A stretch of 64,000 nt of DNA from Pyrrhoderma lamaoense (Eukaryota > Basidiomycota > Agaricomycetes > Hymenochaetales > Hymenochaetaceae): the NCBI GenBank assembly GCA_002794735.1, contig NBAZ01000001.1:3410001-3474000 (forward strand), written 5' to 3'. The notes beneath the pieces are model-generated. The model was given only the letters and a program-made list of their open reading frames with translations. It searched no databases and was not told the origin of the DNA. The number at the start of each line of letters is the position of its first letter. The first letter of the stretch is position 1. The translations under genes were made by a program, and so were the position numbers. This document shows, piece after piece, positions 35,779-48,138 of the stretch.

Positions 35779-38700
35779 ATGCCTGGCAGCAACACATCCT
35801 CTTCCACCCATCCGCCACGTCCGACGCCGAGACAGCTATCCAAGACTATCCCGACGTCGGGAACTGACTCCTCGGCTCGCAAATCCTATTCTACGACTAA
35901 AAATCGTCGCTGTCGTCGGGCGTCGTCGACGTTTGCTGTTGTCGCGGCCATCGCCGCTGTTGCCGAAACTTCATCTGCCAAGGCAATTCCTTGGCAAGAT
36001 AACAACATTGAATACAACTACAACTACAACTCTTACAGTAGTGCTGATTGGGTAACTTCTAGTGGCAGCGGCACTGCCGTACTCGATTTTTTGTACCCAA
36101 GTAGTTATCTCGTACATCATCAACAGCAGCAATTGGGACTGAGACAAGCTGTGGGAGAAGCTCAGCAACGGTTACAATTCTCTCAACCTGAACGACAACA
36201 ACAAGTTCGGCCTGCTACTTCTACACCTTCCGCCTCCTCCCCACGTCCATCTCCTGCGGTAACATCTTCGTTTGTTACTCAGACAGTATATTCCCCACCT
36301 GCTGTATCTACATCGGCGACAACAACAACACTAGCTACACGGTATGTGTGCCATTTCTCTTTTCTTCCTTTCCCCCTCTTCTCAGCGCATGGACTGACAA
36401 ATATTTCAATTGGGCCCGTTCACTCGTGTGCATTGTGCATTGAATTCTATATTTATCCTCTTCTCTGTATATTGGTTACGCAAACACAAACACTACTTCT
36501 ACGAACGACTACGGTGATCTTTACGACTATAGGACCAGTAGCAATAACGATCCTAGGTATACTCCCCGGGCTGTATCTCGACCACGCAAACGCTCATATC
36601 GCAGGAACCTCGTTAACAACGATAAAAGTAACAAAAATAGCAGCGGGAAGAAATATAAAAATAGGAAGCGCAGCAGTGACGACGCTTTAGAATCAATTAC
36701 CAGTGCTACTGCTAGTAGTGACGAAGACGAGGAAGAAGAGGAAGACCATTATTTCTCTGGGTTATACACACAGCGCATCATTCCGGACAGATACGAGCTG
36801 GGAGACGACGGTCGCTGGCATAAAGTCAGCCTCTGGACGTCATGTTCAGTCTGCCAGGTAAGCACTCCTCATCTTTCCTCACATCTCAGTAACTGGTTGC
36901 CCTATCTACCTCGTTGGTGAGACTGCGCAGCGAGTTACACTGATGGATAGCCAATTTCCCGCATGTCGCTAACGAATATGTTTTGCTTCTTTTACATTTC
37001 TAACTCGTTTGGATTCGTCTTACTCCACGACCTGCACCGCCTCTCCTCCTTTTGATGCGCCTGTCTACATTTGCGCCGATTCGTGTGAACTCCTGCGCTG
37101 ATGAAACTAAAAATTGTTCTACACATCTGTGATTGTTCCGCACTGTGTCGATCGCTCGCACTTTTGGGATGATGGGATATATCATGTGGATTTTCTCTCT
37201 TCTTGGGAAATTTGGATTTCGTCCGACTGTCAAACTCCGTGACTATACTTGGAAAAAATACATATATGTGCTTTACAATGGTTTCTTTGGTACTATATGT
37301 GTAGACGCATGAAGTTGATAATTCGGATCTTGATTCCGCTGGGACGTTAGACCAAGACGATGACCTCGCCGTTTCGTCTTCTGCCACATTAACGTCGACG
37401 TCAGCATCTGCCTCCTCTTCTACAAGTAGTAGTAGCGCACTTGAAAATGTTGTGTATCCGGATGGTTGGGACAAGCCTGCGTCGGATAGTGAGGTATATA
37501 AGGTGCCATTGATCATAGTGGCAAGTTTAATTGTTGCCGCTGGTATCTCGTGTGCGGTTTTTTTGGCGATTATGTGGAGAAAGCGAAGAAGGAGGAAGAG
37601 GAAGGAAGCAAGGAAGAGGGATCTGGAGAAGATGAAAAGGGCGGGAGGTAGAGAGTCTGATGACGAGGATGATGATGATGGGTATGATGGGGGGATTAGT
37701 AGAGAGGCAAGGGAGAAGGAAAGGAGGAAAAGGGCGTTTAAGCGGGGGAATCGGAGTTTGAGGTCGTCGCTTGTGAGCTTGAGGGACACCGCAAACGGAG
37801 GCGAAGATGAGGTGAGGGAGAGGGAAAAGGAGAAAGCTAAGGCTAGGTTTGCAAAGGCTAATGCGTTATGGAAAATGCATGCCAAATGGATACAGAGACG
37901 GAGAAGAGGGAGAGGAATCGGGTCTACAGTTATGGGTGCTAGTCCCAATAATGTAAGTGAGTCGCCTGCTTCATCCAGCTCGTCCGAGGAGGAAGAGACG
38001 ACGCTAGGGGGGACAATACGTCAACGGTGATGATCGCGTCCGGTGTTTCATTAAGACGGAGCGGGTCAGGCAGCGAGCGACCTCGAGCTACTGAACGATC
38101 AGAAAATCTCAATCAGAATCAGAATCTAGCGAATGAAGGAAATCAAATGGAAGTTACCAATTCCAGGGATGTAAATGTAGCTACAGAAGTACGAAACGAT
38201 GGTGAAGATGGAGATGAAAATAGCGAAGAAGGGAATAGAGATGGTGATGGGAATGAAGAGGAAGAGGAAGTACGAGGACAGCCGCCTGCGTATGTCCCGA
38301 GGCGGGAGGAACGGAGAAGGGAGAGGAGGGATGAGAAGCGTGCCTTAAGCTTGGGAACTGGCAGGGATGGTACAGGATACGTCCCCTCACCAGGAGACTA
38401 TGCTCCTTACGATAGTTCTGACTCAGAGACAGAGACGGACTTAGGACTTAGAGATAGGAATAGAAGACGAGTCAGGAGGGAGAGCGAGGAGATAGATGAG
38501 AGTGGGTCAACTAGCATGACAAGGGCTACACTACATGTTTCTATAGATGACAAGAGGGCTTTGGAGAATATGGCGGCGTACGCTAGCGCTCCCCCCTCGT
38601 TTTCTCTTCGGTCAGCGGCTGATTCCGCACCAACTGTTGGTCATGAGCCAGAAGTACTTGCGCCTGAATCACCTTCTGCGTCGAATGTGCCTCGTGTGCC

Positions 38701-39215
38701 GTCGTGGACTGAAATCGAATATGAGTCTGAGCTGGATCCGGTAATGGAGTACTCGGAGGAGGATGGTATACCAGAGTATGAATATGAATATAGGATGCCC
38801 GCGCCTATCACTACCTCTAGTGAGTCTGGTACTGGCAGCTCTTGTGTGCCGGTGGATAGGGGAGAAGGATAGTGGACGTGAAGATGTGATGTGTTTGGAT
38901 TCTCCTGGTGCAGGTCCTGGGCCGTCGACTGTCCGAGCTAGGAGGGTTCGACCGGCAAGTACATCGAGTACAGAAGGATTAAGCTCTTCAGGCTTACTTC
39001 CTCACCCTCCAAAAGCAGTTTCGAGCTCGCCGGAAGACGGTTTTGCTTACGCTCCACTGGATTCTCTTGGCTTCGAAATAATACCGTCTGTTAGTGTGTA
39101 CCCATACCCATCCGAAAATGAGGCGGATGTGATGGCAGGTGCTAGCGCTCCTCCATTGCTTGACGACGACGATGTAGAGGGGGCGGGAGCTGAGGGGACG
39201 AAAGGGAGAGGATAG
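35779..39215 (+). CDS. type I membrane protein with Ser/Thr-rich ectodomain and long charged cytosolic tail, unknown function
   Basis: The N-terminus is basic, then hydrophobic (TFAVVAAIAAVAETSSAKA), compatible with a signal peptide or anchor, and is followed by Ser/Thr/Pro/Gln-rich sequence. Splicing between about 36342 and 36530 is unresolved. A later exon has an acidic block, then YTQRIIPDRYELGDDGRWHK and SCSVCQ. A 447-nt intron (36858-37304) leads to a Ser-rich stalk, VYPDGWDKP, one transmembrane helix (VPLIIVASLIVAAGISCAVF...) and a polybasic stop-transfer MWRKRRRRKRKE. The tail is highly charged and carries two SAPP motifs (YASAPPSF, GASAPPLL). One-base gaps at the G runs 38007-38012 and 38858-38863 split the tail into three frames. 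The layout resembles an uncharacterised Agaricomycete membrane-protein family; this is an impression from memory. Confidence 0.65.
36858..37304 (+). other. 447-nt intron in the type I membrane protein gene
   Basis: Begins GTAAGC after ...CSVCQ and ends TGTAG before THEVDNSDL. An antisense open frame overlaps it but has no recognisable motif. Confidence 0.6.
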
Positions 39216-40807
39216 AGGATGGGGAGCACGTAGAGGGTTCAGATCGAAATGAGGTGCTTTCCGCTGTGAGATGATGAACTTGTAGGGTTCATGAGTTTCG
39301 GACATCTTCTTTATTTTTTGTCTTACAGACTAGTCATCGATGTTCTTTTCACGTTTTTCGCTACTTCTTCATGCTATCTACCCCCCCCCCCCCCTCTCTC
39401 CTCTTTCATCTTTTATTTTTCTTACAGGCACAAGGTACTCGACCGCATAATTACCCTTTTATCCTGTCAGGACACAAACATCTTCACCCCTAAGAGCGCC
39501 AGCGAGTCAGGTTGCATCCTCAAACTCTGCTGTATGATTATTACATTGGTTATTTTGTTTAAAGTATTCGCATTCGACCTTCGTCTCATTAATTGCTGGA
39601 AATTCAATGCATTCATTCTTGTTCTTTCTTTTTTTCATCGTTTTATCCCATCCATGGAAAGCAAGTCACATGTATCTCTTCTATCTCATCTCTTAGTATC
39701 TAGTCGTTTAATGAATCAGAGACCGTCTGAAGTATGTGGATTCAAGTAGAACTAAATATTGAGTAAAGTATCATGTTCTCAATGCGGACTTTTTATAGTA
39801 AGTTCAAATCGGTCTGGGTGATTAGCTAACTGGTCGTGGGAGCTGTTCGTATGATTATCTTTGTTTCAGATGATAATCATAATAATCAAGTGACTGAACC
39901 AATGTCTAGTAGGAGATTACATCGGTAATTTCTGAGCCAGGCATAAAAAAACTAGATCCTCAAAATCTGAAAATGTATCTAAGAATAGATTTTACGAAAT
40001 GAAAGACTTGGTTCTAGAGCTCTATAGAAATCTAAGATTTGAAATGGTTATTATCAGCGGGTACTTATAAAAAATAGATTACCCTGGAAACTTTGCGTTT
40101 CTATTACCTTTTTATAAATTCCACACTATGGTGCTACAAGTACTACACAATCGCACCGTGTTTGAAACTGCGGGCCTGGCAAATTTATATGTACTTACAA
40201 AGTCCGCTATATCCCGAGGATTTCCTTGTTATTTTGGCGCTGAACCACTACGTCGAACTATGATACATATGGGGTGTGCGCCTATGGGCGTTACCTTATA
40301 CTCTAAGCCTTGTAATGGATCTTTTTGCTTGTTCTCGTCAGAGATTTAATCTCTGAACCCTTTATATAAGATTATACACATATGTAGCTATACTGAAATT
40401 ACTACTGTAGACAGATACGAAATAGTGGACGATGAACACGTTGTCCATTCGGGGGCAATATGGTTAATCTATTGATAATCTCAATCCAGTATCAATTGTG
40501 AGTAGTTGTAGCTACATCCCGTTTAGCAATGTGTAGACGCAACGATATGCAATTCCAATAATTCAAATTTCCGGTTTCTGTAGAGTTTTAAGTTCGCGTT
40601 CGTTTCATATAGAACTTCAAAGTTGTAAAGTCACATATTCCGTGCATATTCCCCCGTTCTTTCGTACATTGAGTAGCATATGCGGTTGACAGTTTTGCTT
40701 GACGAGCATGAAACCGATATAGATAGTTTTTTTATGTATATCGTTCTTATATATACTAGATATTGATTGGGGAGGGAATTCCCGCCGGCCTCAACTAACA
40801 AAAAAAG
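39216..40807. other. long intergenic region upstream of PTP1
   Basis: Contains a 14-C run at 39381-39394 and AT-rich sequence. A 73-codon plus frame (40128-40349) has no recognised motif. A weak TATA-like stretch (about 40746-40757) precedes the PTP1 start. Confidence 0.45.
39381..39394. repeat. poly(C) tract, 14 nt
   Basis: Uninterrupted run of 14 C within a pyrimidine-rich region. Confidence 0.85.
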
Positions 40808-42147
40808 ATGTCCTATACATTAGCATATCGTAAAGCTGCAATTGCTCATCTAAACAGACGTGAAGACTGGAGAGGAGCCTTCAGAAATGGAAAAATACCA
40901 CGAGAGTTACTGGTTCCCGGTAAAAATTCTCATAGTTTTGGAGCTCAACTAGGTCATTATAATGTTCAACCTAGCTCAAGTTATGAGACATCTTTGATGG
41001 GCTCCGCTGGTTTACAGTACCTAAGCGATCCAAATATTTGTTTTCCATATACTAGAAGGTTTGTAATCGTTGGTAATGGTGGTATAGAGAATTACTTTAA
41101 TGCGAGTTGGGTTCGAGAACTTCACAGAAAACAACTGTGGATGGCGACTCAAGCACCTCACTTACATCTTCTTTATAATTTCTTCAACTTATTCTTTCAG
41201 AAGTCGGGATGTAAATCGTCTGTGGAGAACACTCCAAGTATGATCCGTACAATCGTTCAATTGAATGCATACACGGAGGAAGAACGGCGACTTCCCACCG
41301 GCTGTTACCTCCCTCCTCTTGGAAGAACGAGAATACTTGAGGATAATTTGAAAGAGAGAGGAAGGCAGCGTCCACCCATCAGTGTAACAGTCGTTGAAGA
41401 GAAGTACAAAGGAGACATTGATTGCATAAAACGGGTTGTAAGAATACAAAGAGGGGGGAACAGAAATATATCAGACATCTTCAATATCTAGGTTGGCCAG
41501 ATGGCTATATCCCAACCGATGAAAAAAAGTTTATAAAGTTCGTGAAATATGTCGACGACACCAACCAAGCTCTACCTCATGGAGTAAGTGACAAAGAGAG
41601 AGCAAATTTCCACCCGCATCCACCAGCTTTGGTTCACTGTCTAGCGGGGGCTGGACGTACTGGGGCCTTCATCTGTGCAAGCTCAATTATACTTAATAAA
41701 AATCACCCTTTGTCTGAAGCAGGGAAACAACGTCGGCTAGTGTCGATTCAAAAGCAACATCAAGGCAGTATTGGTCCTCTTGGACCTCCAATTGAAATCA
41801 ACGATAGCGTAGCATATGAGATTGATTTTCTTAGGGAGCAGAGACCTAGGTTAGCATATTCAGAAGCACAACTATATTTCTTGTATGATCTAGTAAGAGG
41901 ATGGATTGCCCGGAGACCTCAAGAACAGAGCGGTACTCGAAGTTCGAGCGTCCAGGGTGGACAGCCAAAGTCCGACTTGGGCACACCCTCATTAACAAGG
42001 AAGATGAACTACACGCTACAGATCATCCCTCGAGCCCCAGGGGCAGACTCTCGCCAGACTCGGCCAGCTTCAGTCTTGTCCACAGGCAGCCCCCCAGTTC
42101 GATCCAAATCTGAGCTCTCAGAAATTAGAAAGAAAAAAGTAGACTGA
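40808..42147 (+). CDS. protein tyrosine phosphatase domain protein, paralogue 1
   Basis: Cysteine-based tyrosine phosphatase with a full set of catalytic motifs. An N-terminal helical region (about 1-90) is followed by the PTP substrate-loop region ENYFNASWVREL and MATQAP, then TIVQLNAYTEEE, the WPD loop LGWPDGYIP (general acid Asp present), the P-loop VHCLAGAGRTG (Cys nucleophile and Arg) and the Q-loop LREQRPRLAYSEAQLYFLY. A Ser/Pro/Arg-rich basic tail follows and ends EIRKKKVD. There are no introns. In the G run 41453-41458 one base is missing; adding it joins VVRIQRGG to QKYIRHLQYLGWPDG, so the stop at about 41489 is not genuine. It is about 445 residues when joined. Two relatives lie at 59.8-64 kb. 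Confidence 0.85.
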
Positions 42148-42994
42148 TTAATAATCTTAGCGAAACTTCATGAGATCAGAAACGACAGGGTACGAACGAT
42201 TTTGACAGTGATTTATAAGTTAGTGTTTCATATATGCTGACAATATCAGGAGAAAGCCAAGAAAGAAAAAACATGGTACACAAGAGTGCATGACCAATTT
42301 TGTTGAAGTAAGATAGATTACAAAATTAGTTGCTTATAGGTACTCTTGAATGCTTATATTTTTACATGATTTCGGCCCGTGTCATCAGCAGGATTGTCAA
42401 AATATACAACTTTGGTAGATAGTGAATGGTGTCATATGAAGAGATTTTTATACCATGTCGATTCTGTTGTTATTACTCCCATTTAGGAAGGAGATAGGCG
42501 TTAATATTTTTTTAAAATCGAGCCTGAAATCTAATTAATCAAGTGGCTTATACATCATGTCTCATGTATACACGATACTGATCAAATCTTCCATTTCTAT
42601 ATCATAAGTTTATGACTAACGGGGTGATGTTACAAGAAGTTTGATCAATACGATTCCTATAATCCCATACGCATTTCACACGAAGTAAGATAGTTATTTA
42701 ACTTATTATGATGCCTTCATTATCGCATTGCATTAGAAGGATTCGTTAATCTAACTCTATAAAATTGCAATACCCTCCTCCTTAAGAGATAGCAAAGTCA
42801 AAGAAAAACTAAAATTAAAAAGTAGAGGTAAAACCTCCGAGGCACAGAACTGCGAAGACCCAAACAAAGTGCTAAAACACCGTACTAAAATTGCAAACAA
42901 GACGCGTGAAGGAGTAATGTCATGATAACCGTAAGAAATAACGTGCGTATAATAAAGTAAAGCGACGAAAGATAGAAAAAAAATGCTTCTGGGA
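42148..42994. other. convergent intergenic region
   Basis: 3' regions of PTP1 (+) and the ABC transporter (-). AT-rich; no gene seen. Confidence 0.5.
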
Positions 42995-45900
42995 CTATCG
43001 CTTAGCATACCGAAGGAACCGTGAAGCGACTGCGAATAAGGACATTCTATGATCAATACTAATTGGTGTAAAAGATGACGAGCTAACTTACCGATAGTAG
43101 CGAGCATATTGAAAACAAAGTAGGCAAAGACTATCCAAGCGTCGCGCCACCGCTTATCATAACTAATATTCAACGGAGTGTAGAATTCATCACCGACTTT
43201 GTATTGGCAATACTGACAATCACTTGTTGAATTCGGATTGTTTAGGTAACCTCCAAATGTATCGACAAATTCACCTGCCCATTGTTGACAAGTCTGGCCA
43301 CTGGGAGGCTGGAAGACAGCGAATTCATCACTCTTACAGGTGATTTCCAATCCATGAAGTTCCGTGGAAAGCATTGCCGCGAGCAATCTCGTGTATGGTG
43401 TAAGTTGATACAGCCATGAGCGCCAGAACTTAGCCATAGATGGGTATGGGATAGTAACGCCAGCAAATGTTGTGAGAACAAGACCGAGGAAAGGATTGAA
43501 CAAAACCGCGATTTGAATCGAAGGAGAAATTGAAGCGATTAGTTGTCCAAGAGTGACACCAAAGAGTTCGACAATTATAACGACTAGCAACTGGAACCCA
43601 ACACCATTAGTACCTGCTGCTCCTTCACCGAAGCCCATTGGCCACATTGAAAGTGCCCAGTATACAATAGCGCAAAGAATTGAGTAGGGAATTTCACCTA
43701 GAAGCTGTCCAATTGCAAATACATAGGGGGAGTAGATACGACTGGATGCTTCGCGAATGAACGTCCGGCGATTGAAAATGAATAACGGTTCAATCTGAGA
43801 CATAAGAATGGCAGGTAAAACCGAAACCCAGAAAATACCAAAGACACGGTACTGTAAGTCACGGACGCTGTGACCAAGCTGAAGTAATGAAAGTGATGCG
43901 AAAAGAGAGATGAAGAGGTGCACGAAGAGACGAGTGAAGACGTAGTCCGGAGAACGCCAAAGCGCAATGTTATTACGAGCGACCACAGTCTTCAGCTGGA
44001 ATATGAATGGAGTTGCGTAAGTCGATAGCTTCTTCTTGTTAACCTGCTGCTTGGCGAGCGCCTTCTCCTTCATGATTTGTATCTCCTCGCGAGCTTTTGC
44101 ACATTCAGGAGAATCAAGCCAGATGTCTTTCCAGTCGCGTGGACCGATGCGAGGACTAACTCCAGCACCGATGGCTTCAAGCATATATTCAGCAGGGTTC
44201 ATGTTCGGGGGACAAACAGCACCATTACGGGCAAAGTATTCACGAAGGACATGTGAATCTGAGCCAATGTCTCCAAAATAAACGGTTTCGCCTCCCCTTT
44301 CGAGTAGTAGTAGCCGGTCAAAGGATTCAAACAAGAGGGAAGATGGTTGATGAATCGTACATAAAATTGCTTGGCCGTTATCTGCGAGCTTGCGAAGGAA
44401 ACGAACCAAGTTCCATGCTGATTGACTGTCCAAACCAGAAGTTGGCTCATCCAAGAAGAGAAGTAGCTCGGGCTTACTCGCCAGCTCGACTCCAATAGTC
44501 AAACGCTTACGTGCTTCAACACTAAGACTGAAGACCATAGCATCCGCCATATCCTGCAATTCTAGTAACTCTATCATCTCCTCAACGTAAGCGTCCTTCT
44601 CTTCTTTAGGAATTTCAAACGGTTGACGCAAGTAGGCAGAGAACCTCATTGCCTCACGAATTGTTGCCGTTCCTTCATGAACGTCCATTTGTTCCGCATA
44701 AGCCGTACCACGAGCAAAGTCTGAGTCCAAAGGACGACCATCGACAAGGATATCACCTGTCACTATTCCGATATTCTTACGCTGAGCGAGCACATCCAAG
44801 CATGTTGTCTTCCCAGCACCCGAAGCTCCCATTAAGGCTGTTAAAGTCCCAGGTTTGACATAACCCATCACATCATGAAGTAGTCGGCGGGTGCCACCTG
44901 GAACTGGGACCGTATAGTTGAGGTTTTCCCATGTGAAGACACGACGATCAGAGAAGTCCTTCTTTGCTGAAGGGTCGGAGGATGACTCTGGTTTCTCTCG
45001 TAACGCACGATTAGCTTTCCGTGCTTGGAGCTCTGCATTGAGTTTCTTAGATTCTTCAGTCTCCTTGGCAAAGATTGTGATACCGCTCCCCATCCCAATG
45101 TACTTGGGGAAGTATTCCAAAGCGATCAACTGAGTGATCTGGAAAACAATGTAGAAAACGATCAACACGACTAGGTTGCGGCGCCAGAGATCGGATACAT
45201 TGTATTGGTAGCCAACCTGTATATACGAGCTTCCAGATACGATGTCATCACCTGGAGACGAACCAAACAGAGTACAAACTTGGTTTGGACCAAGCCCATC
45301 CGGGTACTTGTTCAAAATACCTCCATTACGGGGAGTGATGTATGCACCATCACAAGACAATGAAATGCGCATAAATTCGTTCTCCATACAACCCGAGAAA
45401 GCATAGTAAAGAGGGTTGATGTAAGAGATCCAGAACAACCAGCGTTTCATGTCAAATACCGGAATAATGTATCCGGCATAACTGATCATGTTAGGTACGA
45501 AGAAAGTTGCAATGCGGAAAGCCGAATCAAAGTTTGTACAGAACAAGCCCATAGTACGGAAGAAACCCTGCATCGCAAGGTAGGCGACATACGTGAATAA
45601 ATGGAATGTGAAGAACCCTCCTGCACTTCTAGCCAAGTGAGACATAAAGTATACGATCACGTTGAATACGAACACACGAGTGGCGCTAAACGGCAAGTCT
45701 GCGAGCGTATTACTCAAAGCAACCGCGGCAGGACGGTAGAAACCATATCCGGTCTGTTTATGAAGAATCGGACGACCCAGCATCTGAGTTGGCATCTCAC
45801 CAAATGCGTCCAAGCAGCTTGTAAGCATTGCTACAAAGATGACTGAACCGCGAGTGAAAGCTCCAGCACTAGTAGGCGGTAAATTGAAGAACGCAGCGCC

Positions 45901-47713
45901 AATCACAATCGCAAGAATCCATGATAATCCATAAGAAGTGATGAGCTGGAAGCGATCCTGGATGCGAAGTTGGAACTGGCGGCGAGTGAGCGCTTTTACT
46001 TGACCAAAAAATCCGAGAGTATAAGGAGACTTCTTCGAAACGCCACGTTTCTTATCCGCCGCAACAGCGGCGCGGAAGGCTTCCTGATCACGCTTCTCGG
46101 TTTCTTGGAGAATCTTATACTTTTCGAGACTGTCACGCATCATCTGCCCATATTTAGACTTCAAGAATGCATCTTCGAGAGCTTCGGGAGTAGAGGGAAC
46201 ACTATGCGAAGAGAGACCGGGAGCAAATTGTCGTTCATTTTTGTCCGTACAACCCGTAAGGTAATCCGCTGTACTTTGACGGGGAAGTTTATTGTATCCG
46301 AGATTCTCAAAGTAGGCGCGAGCACTGGATGGGGGACCATAGTAAACTTGGCGACCGGAATCAAGAACCATCACTTTATCGAACAAATCATAGATACCCT
46401 CGCCGGCCTGATACAATGTAACGAAAGTTGTCTGACCCAACACATCCGTCATAATTCGTAAGCTCTTTACGAAGTCAAGTGCCGTACTTGCGTCCAGACC
46501 ACGAGTAGAGTTATCCCAGCATTGCACGTGAGCACGAGTAGCCATCATTTCTGCAATGCTAACACGTTTTCTCTCTCCTCCACTCACTCCACGGACAAAC
46601 TCGTTACCAACAAGCGTGTTAGCAGTATGTTGGATATTAAGCATCTTAAGCAACGTTGTCTGGACTTCTCGAGAGAAATCCTTGCGACTAACGCCTGGAA
46701 GACGAGCTTTGGGTCCGGGAGTTTTAGTAGATAGTGCGAAAGATAAGGTCTGAGCTACCGTAAGAGTGGCAATATGGATGTCGTCTATAACATTCAAGTT
46801 AGCATAATGAAAAGGATATACTTTAAGTAGGCTAACCTTCTTGATTATAAACAACTTCACCCTTATATATCTTCCCCATTTCTTCAGCGTCAATACCTGC
46901 ATACCGAACATCGCCGCTCACGCGACTGTATTCTCTCCTTTGGTTAGCAATTGCTTTTAGAAATGTAGTACAACCTGATCCGGGGCATCCTAAGACGAGA
47001 CACATTTCCCCAGGTTTCAGGACACCAGATTGTCTGTGGAAGTATGTTTAATCAAACTTTAGTCATGACAGTAACAGTGAGAATAATTACTTGTGCAAAA
47101 TAGTCCGAGTCGGCATTCCGCCCTTTTTTGATGGCAAGAGGGCATTGATGATCATCATCAACCAAGTGTAGGGTAAGAGAATGAATTCGAGAACAGCCTC
47201 TGTGACGAACAGTTGGAATCATGAGAAAGCCTAACAGCATACTAAGAACTCACGTCCGAAGGTCCGTATGTAGAACTAAATTTATAATGTTGAGTAGGGT
47301 GCAGATATAATCGGGGTAAAATTATACCATACCTTGTGATCAATACCTCCGACGACTTCGACCTCAAGGTCCTCCCAAGTTACTCCGACATGCTTATGTT
47401 TGATACCCGCTTGGGTAGCCTTGTCGTTGGATGAGCTGAGGTACTCTCGTAAATCGAATGTCTCTTCACCCTGAGCCTTTTCCTCGTCATACACTTCTAG
47501 TGCATGTTTTTCACTTTGAACATTATGCTTTGTATTTTCTAGTTTGGATTCGGAAGTGATTCTCCGCTCTAGTTGGTGAAATACTTCCTCAGCACGGTTG
47601 ACATTGACCTGAGACCTGATGTGCTCCTCATGAACTGTTGCGCCGACCTCTTCCTCACGCAAGGTCGGAGTCTGCGACGGTAGAGCACTAGATGGCGATT
47701 CGCCAAGGCCCAT
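42995..47713 (-). CDS. PDR-type full-size ABC transporter (ABCG)
   Basis: ATP-driven efflux pump of the pleiotropic drug resistance family, plasma membrane. Exons on the minus strand: 47713-47333, 47275-47254 (22 nt), 47199-47091, 47033-46837, 46784-43092 and 43029-42995; all phases join, giving about 1480 residues ending FLRYAKR. NBD1 has the degenerate PDR Walker A LGCPGSGCTTF, signature VSGGERKRVSIAE and Walker B QCWDNSTRGLD. TMD1 follows, with a Cys-containing extracellular loop. NBD2 has the canonical Walker A MGASGAGKTT, the degenerate signature LSVEARKRLTIG and Walker B LLFLDEPTSGLDSQ. TMD2 has a Cys-rich loop (DCQYCQYKVGDEFY). The asymmetric NBDs are normal for PDR proteins, where one ATP site is non-canonical. 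The N-terminal 125 residues are acidic and soluble. Substrates cannot be inferred. Confidence 0.95.
47254..47275 (-). other. 22-nt microexon of the ABC transporter gene
   Basis: Flanked by ...ATTTAG and GTGAGT on the minus strand; encodes FYIRTFG plus one base. It is needed to link DHK to QAVLEFILLPYT in phase. Confidence 0.75.
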
Positions 47714-48138
47714 TTTGAGAGTTAAACCGTCGGGTAGGATTACTGGGGGGGCGGTAATTGATCATTTTCAGTAGGCTGAGAGGATCTTTTATACTTTTCC
47801 TCCGGTTGGGCTTAGAAATGCAATCGTCAACTTACGAGAAAATGTTTACACAATTTCTAGAACACGCCTGGGAATCTGACGATCTTGCCTGAGTCAAAAA
47901 CTACTAAAGTATTTTTATCTAGAACCGATAAATTAGGTAAGCTTACATTAACACCGTAAATAATAGTTTATATAATACATATAAGCTATTCTAGACTTTT
48001 ATAATTTATTATCATGTTTTAATTTAATAATCTATACTGCAATGGTAATATAATATGAAACCCAACTTTTACGTGATTATTCTGGAGATAAGCTCAAAAT
48101 AACCTTACACTCCCACATTCCATGATTGGACACTATGA
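47714..48138. promoter_or_regulatory. divergent promoter, ABC transporter / glycosyltransferase-like gene
   Basis: 425 bp between divergent start codons. Very AT-rich in the centre (about 47920-48070). No perfect PDRE-type site was recognised. Confidence 0.45.

Noticed and set aside
39291..39749. 152-codon plus-strand frame downstream of the membrane protein
   Set aside because: Phe/Ser/Leu-rich translation of a T-rich region including a poly(C) tract; no motif, no splice signals, no partner.
40128..40349. 73-codon frame upstream of PTP1
   Set aside because: Cys/Leu-rich, no recognised domain, isolated; not supported as a gene.
41453..41491. Stop that would end PTP1 before its catalytic loop
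   Set aside because: The next frame continues at once with QYLGWPDG and the HCX5R loop, and the break sits in a G run. Treated as one gene.
42995..43092. Frameshift at the C-terminus of the ABC transporter
   Set aside because: Using the acceptor TTCGCAG gives the conserved ending VASRFLRYAKR in phase.
44800..46600. Loss of function of the ABC transporter because of the odd Walker A of NBD1 and LSVEARK signature of NBD2
   Set aside because: These degenerate motifs are normal for fungal PDR transporters.
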